Assembly (NCBI GenBank): GCA_024998595.1
Contig: JACOEK010000001.1
Coordinates: 248,001 to 312,000, forward strand
Reading direction: 5' to 3'
DNA: 64,000 bases
DNA from: Nitrospira sp.
GTDB lineage: Bacteria > Nitrospirota > Nitrospiria > Nitrospirales > Nitrospiraceae
Shown here piece by piece: positions 13,671-22,558 of this stretch (positions are counted from its first letter, which is position 1; each line of letters begins with the position of its first letter). The position numbers were made by a program, and so were the translations under genes. The notes under the pieces are model-generated. The model was not told the DNA's origin. It ran no database searches and saw only the letters and a program-made list of their open reading frames with translations.

Positions 13671-15209
13671 ATGTCGGCAATGAACCTGGAACCTGCCATG
13701 GACCTTCCTCAACTGCGCACACCCTGTGTCATGGTTATTTTTGGCATCGATGGTGACCTTGCAAAACGGAAGTTGCTTCCCGCGCTCTACAACCTGATGG
13801 CAGGGCATTTCCTTCCCGACGGCTTCGCCATTGTGGGATTGGACCGCTCGGAGACGACGACCGAAGAATTTCGCGCCAAGTTAAACCGGGTCATGCCCGA
13901 GTATCTGCCGGAGAAGGCCGATCAATCCGTGTGGCAGGCCTTGTCGCAGCGGGTGCATTACATGGCCGGTGACTTCCAGGAGGGAGCGACCTACCGACGG
14001 CTGAATGACCTTCTTCAACAGGTCGATGCCTCCGCCGGTACCCAAGGCAATTATATTTTTTACATGGCCACGATACCCGGCTTGTTTGGAGAGATTGTGA
14101 CGCATCTGGGAGAGTACGGCCTGACGGTTGAGCGGGACGGCATCTGGCGTCGCGTCATCATCGAGAAACCCTTCGGGCATGACCTGGACTCGGCGCGGGC
14201 GCTCAACCATGAACTGCAGCGAGTGCTGCAGGAACGACAGATCTACCGGATCGATCACTATCTCGGCAAGGAAACGGTTCAGAACATCCTGGTATTCCGG
14301 TTTGCCAATGGCATCTTTGAGCCGATGTGGAACCGGCGGTATATCGATCACGTGCAAATCACGGTGGCGGAGAGCCTCGGGGTCGAACATCGGGGCCGTT
14401 ACTACGAGCAGGCCGGAGCGTTGCGGGATATGGTGCCGAATCACCTCCTGCAGTTGCTTTGCTTTTTAGCGATGGAGCCTCCGAACTCCTTTGCCGCCGA
14501 TGCCGTGCGCGACGAAAAAGCGAAGGTGTTGCGCGGCGTCGTGCCGCTCAGTTCACTCGACGTGTTGCGGTTTGTCGCGTTCGGCCAATATGGCCAGGGT
14601 TCGATCGACGGGAAGTCTGCGGATGGGTATCGGGCGGAGCCGCACGTCGGCGAGGAGTCGATGACGGAGACCTTCGTGGCGATGAAACTGTTCATCGACA
14701 ACTGGCGCTGGGCCGGAGTGCCGTTTTACCTGCGGACGGGGAAACGGATGACCCGACGCTTGACCGAAATTGTGGTCCAATTCAAATGCGCGCCGTTTAT
14801 GTTGTTTCGAAAAACCCAAGTCGATAAGTTGGCGCCGAATGTGCTCGTCATCCGCATCCAGCCAGACGAGGGTATTTCCCTGCGATTCGATGCCAAAGTC
14901 CCGGGACCGACGGTACGGATCGGGACGGTGGATATGGATTTTCAGTATGCCGACTATTTCGGGAATGCCCCGCATACCGGATACGAAACGCTGCTTCACG
15001 ATGCCATGGCCGGCGACGCGACGCTGTTTCAGCGGGCGGACAATATTGAATTGGGGTGGTCGGTCGTGCAGATGATTCTGGATGTGTGGAAGTCTCTTCC
15101 CGGGCCGGCGGCCTTCCCAAATTATCCAAGCGGAAGCTGGGGCCCACCGGAAGCAGACGCGCTCTTGCGGCGCGAGGGCCGTGAGTGGTGGAATGGCGGG
15201 CAGGCGTAA
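13671..15209 (+). CDS. zwf: Glucose-6-phosphate 1-dehydrogenase, 512 aa
   Basis: It oxidises glucose-6-phosphate to 6-phosphogluconolactone with NAD(P)+ at the entry of the oxidative pentose phosphate pathway. It shows the active-site segment RIDHYLGKETVQN and the full-length family fold. The nucleotide-binding loop reads FGIDGDLAKRKL where GASGDL is usual. The start among ATG 13671, 13680 and 13698 is uncertain because no clear RBS is seen; 13671 is a compromise. The transaldolase at 33974 serves the same pathway. Confidence 0.93.
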   Translation: MSAMNLEPAMDLPQLRTPCVMVIFGIDGDLAKRKLLPALYNLMAGHFLPDGFAIVGLDRSETTTEEFRAKLNRVMPEYLPEKADQSVWQALSQRVHYMAGDFQEGATYRRLNDLLQQVDASAGTQGNYIFYMATIPGLFGEIVTHLGEYGLTVERDGIWRRVIIEKPFGHDLDSARALNHELQRVLQERQIYRIDHYLGKETVQNILVFRFANGIFEPMWNRRYIDHVQITVAESLGVEHRGRYYEQAGALRDMVPNHLLQLLCFLAMEPPNSFAADAVRDEKAKVLRGVVPLSSLDVLRFVAFGQYGQGSIDGKSADGYRAEPHVGEESMTETFVAMKLFIDNWRWAGVPFYLRTGKRMTRRLTEIVVQFKCAPFMLFRKTQVDKLAPNVLVIRIQPDEGISLRFDAKVPGPTVRIGTVDMDFQYADYFGNAPHTGYETLLHDAMAGDATLFQRADNIELGWSVVQMILDVWKSLPGPAAFPNYPSGSWGPPEADALLRREGREWWNGGQA

Positions 15210-15241
15210 TCGGCGGCCCGGAGTCGAAAGCGAGGTGGGTG

Positions 15242-15787
15242 ATGACGCAGGCGGGGACTGAGATTGCCACTCTGGCCGGGGGCTGCTTCTGGTGTCTGGA
15301 AGCGGTCTATGACCAGGTCAAGGGCGTGCAATCAGTTGAATCCGGCTATATCGGCGGTCAGGTGGATGCGCCGACTTATGAACAGGTCTGTGGCGGACGA
15401 ACGGGGCATGCCGAAGCGGTACGAGTGACATTCGATCCTGCCGTGGTCAGTTTTCGTGACCTCCTCGAGGTGTTTTTCGTGATTCACGATCCGACGACAC
15501 GGAATCGGCAAGGGAACGACGTCGGCACGCAGTATCGATCGGCGATCTTTTACCACACGCCGGAGCAGCAGCAGGTGGCGCAGGATGTGATCGCCGCCGT
15601 GACTCAAGAACGCCTGTATCCCAATCCAGTGGTCACCGAGGTGGTGCCGGCGAGCCAGTGGTTTGAGGCCGAGGCCTATCATCAGGAATACTTTGCCCGC
15701 CATCCCCTCGAAGGCTACTGCACCTATGTGGTCGGGCCGAAAGTCGCGAAATTCCGCCAACGGTTTTTGGCCATGCGTAAGGCCTGA
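15242..15787 (+). CDS. msrA: Peptide methionine sulfoxide reductase MsrA, 181 aa
   Basis: It repairs methionine-S-sulfoxide in proteins. It has the GGCFWC active-site motif at residues 13-18 and the conserved ESGYIGG, YHQEY and GYCTYVV segments. ATG 15242 gives the usual family length; an in-frame start 57 bases upstream would overlap zwf. It follows zwf by 32 bases, so the two may share a transcript. Confidence 0.95.
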   Translation: MTQAGTEIATLAGGCFWCLEAVYDQVKGVQSVESGYIGGQVDAPTYEQVCGGRTGHAEAVRVTFDPAVVSFRDLLEVFFVIHDPTTRNRQGNDVGTQYRSAIFYHTPEQQQVAQDVIAAVTQERLYPNPVVTEVVPASQWFEAEAYHQEYFARHPLEGYCTYVVGPKVAKFRQRFLAMRKA

Positions 15788-15809
15788 ACTTCTACGGCAC
15801 AGCATCCCG

Positions 15810-16247
15810 CTATGAGGATTTGAGTAGCCTCATGAGTCCGTCCCGCACGTCTTTGAGCAGGCTAGGTTGCTGCGTAACCTGGTGGGGTTTGACGAGTAGC
15901 TCTGCTTGTGGGGGGCAAAACGGCCACTCGATCGTGTTTTTGCCTTGAACCTGCGCGACGATGTCCTCTTCATCCGATCCCTCGACCGGAGTATGGAGAA
16001 CAATCATCGGATCCTTCGGATCGAGCATGCAGGTGGAGGCATAACCGGCCTGGCGGTGCTGGTCCGGCTTGAAGAGTGGCACCTTATGGGCCCCGGTAGA
16101 GAATACCGTATCGCCATCGCGAATCGGTCCGTCCGGTGCGAGCGAAAAGAGCAGCATCGGCGTCAACAGAATGACCGCTGCTGAGGCCGCAATGGACCAC
16201 AGCGGGGGCTCGGCCCCCTGCCGAGAGGACGGTGCGACCCGGTTCAT
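15810..16247 (-). CDS. Unknown membrane-anchored protein, 145 aa
   Basis: It is not recognised. Residues 17-38 form one hydrophobic helix (LWSIAASAAVILLTPMLLF). The rest is probably periplasmic, with two Cys (STCMLD, WPFCPP) that could form a disulfide. It is convergent with msrA and has no clear partner. Confidence 0.6.
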   Translation of the reverse strand: MNRVAPSSRQGAEPPLWSIAASAAVILLTPMLLFSLAPDGPIRDGDTVFSTGAHKVPLFKPDQHRQAGYASTCMLDPKDPMIVLHTPVEGSDEEDIVAQVQGKNTIEWPFCPPQAELLVKPHQVTQQPSLLKDVRDGLMRLLKSS

Positions 16248-16371
16248 GCCCGCCGACTGGCCTTCATGCGATAGGACTTGCGTCTAGGAAGAAACTGTTT
16301 CACACTCACGCCCCCGCACTGGCGTCATCTTACCCCGGTGCGAGAGAGAAAGGCGCGTGACGACAGTCTCC

Positions 16372-16515
16372 ATGGTGTATTGTCCAATGTGCTCAGGTAG
16401 CGCCAAGCGGGTGACCCGTCACGGCTGGCGTGATTTCGTGATGCGTGTGATCGGGTTCTATCCGTTTCGATGCACCCTCTGCCTGTATCGCTTCCGCTTG
16501 CGCCGCCGAACCTGA
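16372..16515 (+). CDS. Zinc-ribbon microprotein A, 47 aa
   Basis: The frame MVYCPMCSG...RCTLCLYRF carries C4-x2-C7 and C34-x2-C37, a small zinc ribbon with an aromatic/hydrophobic centre (FVMRVIGFYPF) and a basic tail (RFRLRRRT). It is 23/47 identical, without gaps, to microprotein B at 16693. That duplication is good evidence that both are real. The RBS is weak. The function is unknown. Confidence 0.7.
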   Translation: MVYCPMCSGSAKRVTRHGWRDFVMRVIGFYPFRCTLCLYRFRLRRRT

Positions 16516-16692
16516 TGCCGACTGGCACACTCGATCTGTTCTAAACGGGTACAGTCTTGTGGCGATCTGGGACAGGCGTCCAGAAAATGACAGCTGCGCT
16601 GTCGTGAAAAACGTGACTTGCAACGCCCTAGGGTGTTTCAGTAGGATTCTTCCTTAACGTCGCGCATGGCTTCTGCCGAATGAGTGGGTGAT

Positions 16693-16836
16693 ATGTCGTA
16701 CTGCGGAAAGTGCTCCGGTTATACCAAACGTTCACGCCGTCAAGGGCTCCTGGATTTTTTCTTTTTCCTGATCGGCTACTATCCGTACCGCTGTCTGCGA
16801 TGTGGTCGGCGAACCCATCTGCGGCAGCGCGCCTGA
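16693..16836 (+). CDS. Zinc-ribbon microprotein B, 47 aa
   Basis: The frame MSYCGKCSG...RCLRCGRR has the same C4/C7/C34/C37 layout as microprotein A, with a more hydrophobic centre (LLDFFFFLIGYYPY). It could dip into the membrane. GAGTGGGTGAT precedes the ATG. The tandem gene pair is separated by 177 bp. Confidence 0.7.
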   Translation: MSYCGKCSGYTKRSRRQGLLDFFFFLIGYYPYRCLRCGRRTHLRQRA

Positions 16837-16956
16837 TCTCTTCCTCTTTTTCTGTCTTTCCCTGAAAGTTCTCGCGATGGTCGTGCGGCCTGCTATGAAG
16901 CGGGAGCGGGTTGCTGTTGTTCACGAGCTCGACCTCAGCCGCGCCTCAATCATCTG

Positions 16957-17832
16957 CTACAGTAGATCCTCCTCGGCGTCGCTCACAGCGGGTTCAGTCG
17001 AGATGGCGTCAGCCTTCAGGTCTGAGAAGTTGAAGAGCGAACGATCCAGGAGCAGCGACGGAGCGATGTTGCCGAGTGCGGCGAACATGCTGTCGTTGGA
17101 GCCGGGAAACCGCTGATTCCACTCTTGCAGCATCTGCTTGACCTGTTTTCGTTTCAAGTCCTCCTGGGAACCGCAGAGGTCGCAGGGGATAATCGGAAAC
17201 TGAAGCAGGGTTGCATAACGAGCCAGGTCGGCCTCCTTCACATAGGCCAGCGGACGAATCACCACATGGCGGCCGCTCTTGGATCGCAACTTCGGCGGCA
17301 TCGCCTTCATCTTCCCGGTGAAGAAGAGATTCAACAGCAGGGTCTCCAGAATGTCGTCGCGATGATGCCCCAGCGCCATTTTGGTCGTGCCCAGTTCCGT
17401 GGCGAGGCGATAGAGGTGGCCGCGGCGGAGACGGGAACAGAGCGAGCAGGTGGTCTGGCCTTCCGGAATCAATCGTTTGACCACGGAGTAGGTATCGCGC
17501 GTTTCAATGTGAAAGGGCACGCCGCGCCGAGTCAGGTATTCGGGGAGCACATCAGCCGGGAATCCGGGCTGCTTTTGATCCAGATTGACGGCAATGATGT
17601 CGAAGTGAATCGGCGCCCGGCTGCGGAGCGACAACAGGATTTCCAACAGCCCGTAACTGTCTTTCCCTCCCGACAGACACACCATGACCTTGTCGCCGTC
17701 CTCGATCATGCGGTAATCGGCAATGGCTTGCCCCACGAGACGGCAGAGTCGAGTCTCCAGGCGTTCAATCTCTTCGGATTGTGCGGGCGGACGTGCAGGG
17801 GACGGAATGGGTCTAATAGTCGTGGGTTGCAT
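16957..17832 (-). CDS. ttcA: tRNA 2-thiocytidine synthetase TtcA, 291 aa
   Basis: It is an ATP-dependent enzyme that thiolates C32 of some tRNAs. It has the PP-loop [12 protein letters not shown] (about 50-60), [12 protein letters not shown] with C-x2-C, and a third-Cys region CDLCGS, the FeS/sulfur sites of the family. ATG 17832 is chosen because the residues before it look random and the family starts near here. It is convergent with the microprotein genes. Confidence 0.93.
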   Translation of the reverse strand: MQPTTIRPIPSPARPPAQSEEIERLETRLCRLVGQAIADYRMIEDGDKVMVCLSGGKDSYGLLEILLSLRSRAPIHFDIIAVNLDQKQPGFPADVLPEYLTRRGVPFHIETRDTYSVVKRLIPEGQTTCSLCSRLRRGHLYRLATELGTTKMALGHHRDDILETLLLNLFFTGKMKAMPPKLRSKSGRHVVIRPLAYVKEADLARYATLLQFPIIPCDLCGSQEDLKRKQVKQMLQEWNQRFPGSNDSMFAALGNIAPSLLLDRSLFNFSDLKADAISTEPAVSDAEEDLL

Positions 17833-18117
17833 GGCCAGGCATTCTATCCCAAGAAGGGGCGCGAATGGGATAGGCCGAGGCCCCCGCCACATCCGATTTC
17901 TGACCCAGCTGAGAGTATTCCTACGGGCGATTCCCCATTCACAGCGTCGGCGTATGTGACATCCCACCATCGACCCTCACCGGGGTTCATGCTGCCCGAG
18001 GGTTTTCCCTGATCATCGAGGAGGATCGTCGTATGATGCTCAAGCACAATTTTTGCGAGCTGCTATAGTTGAAACAGCACAAAACGGCGCCGGACGGGGC
18101 TTTTTGGTGGTTGGACG

Positions 18118-19179
18118 ATGGGGCGGACACAGAGTCATCGACGACAGAGGCCTGCGGTGGGCGATGGCGCACCCCTGTGGGCAGAGTGGACTGACGAACA
18201 GCTGCTTGATCTTCGCATGTGTGATCTGGACCTGCGTCTCGACGGCACCTTCTATCAGCAGCCGATCGAACAATTGTATCGTGAATTGGAGGGGCGGCGT
18301 CTGGTATTCAGGCCCCACTTCTGGCTCTCGGATGAGTGGTTTACCCCGGACGGGGTGCCGGGAATTGCCGTTCCGTTTTATCTCGCGCATCCGCGGTTGG
18401 CGAAGTTGGAAGCCAGCCAAATGTTGGAAGTGGAGGGGGGCACCCACGACTGGTGCATGCGCATCCTCCGGCATGAGGCCGGGCACGCGATTGAAAACGC
18501 CTTCTTGCTGCGGCGCCGCCGACGTCGGCAGAAGCTCTTCGGGCGCTCTTCTCAACCCTATCCCGAGTATTACACCCCGCGGCCCTATAGCCGGAGTTTC
18601 GTGCGCCACTTGGATGTCTGGTACGCCCAGAGCCATCCCGATGAGGACTTCGCCGAAACGTTTGCCGTGTGGCTGGATTCGGGGTCGCTGTGGAAAGAAC
18701 GCTACCGTGGGTGGCCGGTGATGAAGAAGTTGGATTTCATGGAACGGCTCATGGGTGAGCTCGCCGGCGTACCGCCGATGGTCACCGGGCGGCAACAATT
18801 GGATCCCTTGTCCCGCATTTACAAGACGCTACGTGATCACTATGAGGAGAAGCGGAAGCACTACGGAATCGGCCGGGCCCCATCCTACGACACGGACTTG
18901 AATAAGTTATTCTCGGCCGGGCCCGCGTATGCCAAAAATCCCAGCGCAGCCGAGTTCCTTCGTCGAACGAGGAAGGAGATTCGCCGCCGGGTCGCCGAGT
19001 GGACGGGTGAGTATCAATACACGATCGATCAGGTCATGGAAGGCATGATCGAACGGTGCCATGCGTCGAAGTTGCACCTGACCCAGCAGAAGGAGCAGGC
19101 CAAACTCGACTTTGCAATACTTCTGACTGTGCAGACCATGAACTATCTGCACAGCGGGAGACATAAGGTGGCGTTATGA
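18118..19179 (+). CDS. Putative zinc metallopeptidase (HExxH), 353 aa
   Basis: The motif H119-E-A-G-H123 within ILRHEAGHAIENAF, and E180 in DEDFAETFAVWL, give the gluzincin-like ligand set of a putative zinc-binding metallopeptidase family. No signal peptide is seen, so it is probably cytoplasmic. It overlaps the next gene, an ATP-grasp ligase, by four bases (ATGA), which ties the two functions together. The substrate is unknown. The start is uncertain because the RBS is weak. Confidence 0.8.
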   Translation: MGRTQSHRRQRPAVGDGAPLWAEWTDEQLLDLRMCDLDLRLDGTFYQQPIEQLYRELEGRRLVFRPHFWLSDEWFTPDGVPGIAVPFYLAHPRLAKLEASQMLEVEGGTHDWCMRILRHEAGHAIENAFLLRRRRRRQKLFGRSSQPYPEYYTPRPYSRSFVRHLDVWYAQSHPDEDFAETFAVWLDSGSLWKERYRGWPVMKKLDFMERLMGELAGVPPMVTGRQQLDPLSRIYKTLRDHYEEKRKHYGIGRAPSYDTDLNKLFSAGPAYAKNPSAAEFLRRTRKEIRRRVAEWTGEYQYTIDQVMEGMIERCHASKLHLTQQKEQAKLDFAILLTVQTMNYLHSGRHKVAL

Positions 19180-20198
19180 GGCGAATGCGAGTGCTCGTGC
19201 TCATGCATAAAGATCTGGTCCCACCTGAACAGCTCAACGGCCAGGACTTGGAGACCGCCGCGTGGAAAACCGAGTATGACGTGGTCTCGACATTACGTAA
19301 GCTCGGTCATGAGGTGCAGGCGCTCGGCGTCAAAAGTGACTTGGAAGTCATTCGCGCCGCGGTGGAGGATTGGAAGCCGCACATCGCCTTCAATCTGTTA
19401 GAAGAGTTCGACGGCATGGCGGTGTACGACCAGAATGTCGTGTCCTATCTTGAATTGATGCGGATACCGTACACCGGCTGCAATCCGCGTGGACTCATGT
19501 TGGCGAGGGACAAGGCTTTGGCCAAGCAGGTGATGTCGTACCACCGGATTCCCTATCCGGAGTTTATGGTGGTCCCGATTCACCGCATGGTGCGTCGGCC
19601 CAAGTATCTGCCCTTCCCCTTGATCGTGAAGTCGATTACCGAGGAAGCCTCGTTGGGAATTTCGCAGGCCTCCATCGTCGATGACGACGAAAAGCTGCGT
19701 GAACGTGTGGCGTTCATTCATGACAATGTCGGAACCGGAGCGCTCGTCGAACGGTATATCGAAGGACGGGAGCTGTATGTCGGCGTGATGGGAAACGCGC
19801 ATTTGCAAGTCTTCCCGGTTTGGGAATTGGTCATGGATAAGATGCCGGACGAGGCGCGGCGCATCGCAACTCAACGGGTGAAATGGAGCCGCAAGTACCA
19901 GGACAAATACGGCATCCGTTCATGCGAAGCGAGGAATTTGCCGGATGGAGTCGTTGATCATATTCAGCACCTCGCCAAGCGCGTCTATCGCGCCTTGGGA
20001 CTGAGTGGTTATGCGCGAATCGACATGCGGATGGATGCTGAGGGAACGGTCTATGTGATTGAAGCGAACCCCAATCCTCAGATCGCCAGCGGTGAAGACT
20101 TCGCCGACTCGGCCGAAAAAGCCGACCTCGCCTACAAAGACCTGCTGCAGGAATTGTTGCATGTGGGGCTTAGATGGCGCCCTGCCCAAGCCGCGTAG
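19176..20198 (+). CDS. D-Ala-D-Ala-ligase-like ATP-grasp enzyme, 340 aa
   Basis: It is an ATP-dependent carboxylate-amine ligase. The N-terminal domain has VLVLMHKDLVPPE and FNLLEEFDG. The ATP-grasp core has PFPLIVKSITEEASLGIS, ALVERYIEGRELYVGV and the metal-binding end IDMRMDAEGTVYVIEANPNPQ. It resembles Ddl but lacks its usual start and stands with a metallopeptidase, not with mur genes. It may make or tag a peptide that the peptidase handles. The stop codon lies at the edge of the 123-bp repeat. Confidence 0.83.
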   Translation: MRRMRVLVLMHKDLVPPEQLNGQDLETAAWKTEYDVVSTLRKLGHEVQALGVKSDLEVIRAAVEDWKPHIAFNLLEEFDGMAVYDQNVVSYLELMRIPYTGCNPRGLMLARDKALAKQVMSYHRIPYPEFMVVPIHRMVRRPKYLPFPLIVKSITEEASLGISQASIVDDDEKLRERVAFIHDNVGTGALVERYIEGRELYVGVMGNAHLQVFPVWELVMDKMPDEARRIATQRVKWSRKYQDKYGIRSCEARNLPDGVVDHIQHLAKRVYRALGLSGYARIDMRMDAEGTVYVIEANPNPQIASGEDFADSAEKADLAYKDLLQELLHVGLRWRPAQAA

Positions 20199-20320
20199 CG
20201 GATGTTGAAACGGGCTTACGGCTGCGGTCTCGCGTCGCTCAGACCCTCAACGTACTGCTGCAGTACGCCTCGGGCCCTCACTTGCTGCAGCCTTGCCGCA
20301 AGACCCGTTTGAACATCCGC
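20198..20320. repeat. 123-bp near-palindrome, unit 1
   Basis: The outer arms (GCGGATGTTGAAACGGG and its near-complement at 20304-20320) frame a core whose exact centre, 20259, is the middle of GTACTGC-T-GCAGTAC (20252-20266). The whole unit can fold as one long cruciform or hairpin. It starts at the last base of the ATP-grasp stop codon. Confidence 0.8.
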
Positions 20321-20324
20321 TAGC

Positions 20325-20447
20325 GCAGCTGCTCAAACAGTCCCCCAGCTTCGTTCTCGCTTCTCTTCAGCCCTCGACGTACTTAACGCAGTACGCCTCG
20401 GCCTGTCGTTCGCTGCGGCCTTGCTGGAAGACCGTTTGAGCGGCTGC
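20325..20447. repeat. 123-bp near-palindrome, unit 2
   Basis: It has the same length and plan as unit 1, four bases downstream, with arms GCAGCTGCTCAAACAGTC and GACCGTTTGAGCGGCTGC and a core GTACT..AGTAC at 20379-20394. Core phrases such as CAGTACGCCTCGG are shared with unit 1. The remaining 20448-20526 shows nothing. Confidence 0.8.
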
Positions 20448-20526
20448 AAAAAATTCTATCGCCACGTCTGAGCGTCGTTCAGAACGAACGTACAGCATGC
20501 ACAGTGCAATACCCGTGCGATGAGGC

Positions 20527-21078
20527 CTACGGCCCCCAGCGAATGCCGAAGAGCAACGCGACGCTGGTGTTGTCGTTTGGGACGGGCGGCGAGAGGGTGA
20601 TGTGATGCAGATTCACCATGAGGGTCGTTGAGAACGCGATCTTCGGTCCGACTTGATATTCCAACGACATGCCCAGCGGAATGAAATGACTGGTGTCGTT
20701 GCGATCGACTTTCGTGGGGCCGCTGCCGCGATTGAGATCGGCATGCAGGATGCCCACTCCGGCAAAGGGCACGAGATTAAATCCACTGTTCAGACGCAGA
20801 TGGTATTTGGCGACACCGGCCACGCCGATTTGCGTCAGGTCACCCACCGGGGTGAAGAGGGCCATCCCGCCGAACGAAAAATTCTGGTCCATGTAGTAGT
20901 CGAGACCAAATCCGAGCGCGAACGTCGTATTGTTGGTCGTGCCGGTCCAGAGGCCGAGATCGGTAGTAAAGCCCCAATGCGGATCCTGCGGATCGGCGGA
21001 GTGTGCAGCGCAGGGCCACAGGAGTGCGATGAAGGCAAGGTTGACGAGGAAGCGCCGGATCCGTCGTGTGTACGTCAT
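20527..21078 (-). CDS. Outer-membrane beta-barrel protein, 183 aa
   Basis: A signal peptide (about 1-28, ending AAHSAD) is followed by alternating strands typical of a small 8-stranded barrel (WGFTTDLGLWTG, FALGFGLDYYM, FNLVPFAGVGIL, IPLGMSLEYQVG, VALLFGIRWGP). It ends with an aromatic-containing strand. The role is unknown; it resembles OmpW/OmpX-like or 'outer membrane beta-barrel' domain proteins. Confidence 0.8.
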   Translation of the reverse strand: MTYTRRIRRFLVNLAFIALLWPCAAHSADPQDPHWGFTTDLGLWTGTTNNTTFALGFGLDYYMDQNFSFGGMALFTPVGDLTQIGVAGVAKYHLRLNSGFNLVPFAGVGILHADLNRGSGPTKVDRNDTSHFIPLGMSLEYQVGPKIAFSTTLMVNLHHITLSPPVPNDNTSVALLFGIRWGP

Positions 21079-21218
21079 AGTCCCCGGGTCTCAGGGTGAT
21101 GGCTCTATGTAGCATAGGCCTTTCCCGCGGACAAGCGAACGTCCTTGCCTATCGCAGCTCAGAGTTGTCAATGCGCGCGAGGCTCCAGTATGCTTGCCCC
21201 TCCTGAAGGAGGAACGGT

Positions 21219-21713
21219 ATGAAAAAAGAATCCATGACGCCGGCTGAGGCCGCGGATGCCTTGTACAAACTGATTCCGCGCCGGATCACTGTGGAAATGT
21301 TGAGTGAGTATGGCATCGAGGGTGAGGAAGCGCAGGAGGATGCCCTGACGCGGGAAGTGTTGTCCTTCACGCTCTACTGGGTCCTGGCCGCCATCAATGC
21401 GCACATTCCACGCAAGTATCGCGACCTGGTGTTTCGCCGGGTGATGGACCTGATTCACGCGGATTGGGAGACCGAGTATAAACTCGGGACGGTGCAATGG
21501 GAGGCGTACCTCGATGAAGTCGAAGAGCGTCGCGCACGGTATGCGCCGGTGGGAGATTATGAGGGCGGCGCTATGGCGGCATCCGAAGAAATCTCAGATC
21601 TGCTCGAAACCGAGGGATTGATCCAAGCGGAAGACCGGCCGAAGTTGCTGGTCTTACTCCCGGATCTGGTGCCGCTGGACAAGTATCAGGAACTCCTGAG
21701 CCAATGCGTGTAG
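21219..21713 (+). CDS. Conserved hypothetical protein, 164 aa
   Basis: It is not recognised. It is an all-helical, acidic soluble protein without Cys clusters, signal peptide or membrane segment. GAAGGAGGAA precedes the ATG, a strong RBS, so expression is likely. It is convergent with gpmA. Confidence 0.7.
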   Translation: MKKESMTPAEAADALYKLIPRRITVEMLSEYGIEGEEAQEDALTREVLSFTLYWVLAAINAHIPRKYRDLVFRRVMDLIHADWETEYKLGTVQWEAYLDEVEERRARYAPVGDYEGGAMAASEEISDLLETEGLIQAEDRPKLLVLLPDLVPLDKYQELLSQCV

Positions 21714-21763
21714 GCGGGACGTCCGTCACGCATTCCGGCTCACTGTAGCGCAGGTCTGCTCGA

Positions 21764-22369
21764 TCAGAGATAACGGTGCGACAGCACCTTCCCGTTGTTG
21801 TCGAGTTCGTACAGCAAGGGCGCGCCGGTCGGAATATTGAGCTCCAGCACCTGTTCGCGGGTCAGTTGTTCGAGTTGCATCACCAGCGCCCGCAGGCTGT
21901 TGCCGTGGGCGGCGATCAGGATGGTTTCTCCCTTGAGCACATGCGGTTTGATGCGACTCTCGTAGTAGGGCAGGACCCGCTCCGCCGTATCCTTCAGGCT
22001 TTCCCCTCCGGGGGGGCGCACGTCGTAACTGCGCCGCCAGATCTTCACCTGCTCATCGCCGAATTTCTTGGCCGTCTCGGCCTTATTGAGTCCCTGCAGT
22101 TCTCCGTACATGCGCTCGTTCAGCGCCTTGTCTTTTTCAATGGGAATGGCCGTTTGCCCAATCGCTTCGAGGATGAAGCGTAGGGTTTCGTTCGCGCGGG
22201 CCAGGACGGAGGAGAAGGCGCGATCGAAGGTGAAGCCTGCCAGTTTTTTGCCCGCGGCTTTCGCCTCTTCGATGCCCTTTGGCGAGAGCGGGACATCCAC
22301 CCAGCCCGTGAAACGGTTTTCCAGATTCCACTGCGACTCGCCATGACGAATGAGAACCAGTTTACTCAT
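21764..22369 (-). CDS. gpmA: 2,3-bisphosphoglycerate-dependent phosphoglycerate mutase, 201 aa
   Basis: It interconverts 3- and 2-phosphoglycerate in glycolysis and gluconeogenesis. It has [23 protein letters not shown] at the N-terminus, the catalytic His in [29 protein letters not shown] and [10 protein letters not shown]. It is the shorter bacterial form, compared with about 250 aa in E. coli. Confidence 0.94.
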   Translation of the reverse strand: MSKLVLIRHGESQWNLENRFTGWVDVPLSPKGIEEAKAAGKKLAGFTFDRAFSSVLARANETLRFILEAIGQTAIPIEKDKALNERMYGELQGLNKAETAKKFGDEQVKIWRRSYDVRPPGGESLKDTAERVLPYYESRIKPHVLKGETILIAAHGNSLRALVMQLEQLTREQVLELNIPTGAPLLYELDNNGKVLSHRYL

Positions 22370-22558
22370 CGTGCTTCGTCTCCTTGTCCGAGGGGATACG
22401 GCCTTGTCGCGACAGGTTATGCGATTTCCCCTTCACCCTGTCAAGGTCTCTTGTTTTGCATGGAGGTAATTGGGAGCTGCCTCGGTTGCAATCAGAAGTG
22501 GCAGTCAGTACCATGCCGCCGGTTTCTTCTGTGTTTTTCTCACCCGTGGAACGTACCG

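Noticed and set aside
18040-18798. 252-codon minus frame opposite the metallopeptidase
   Set aside because: The plus strand carries clear HEAGH and FAE motifs; the minus frame is a shadow.
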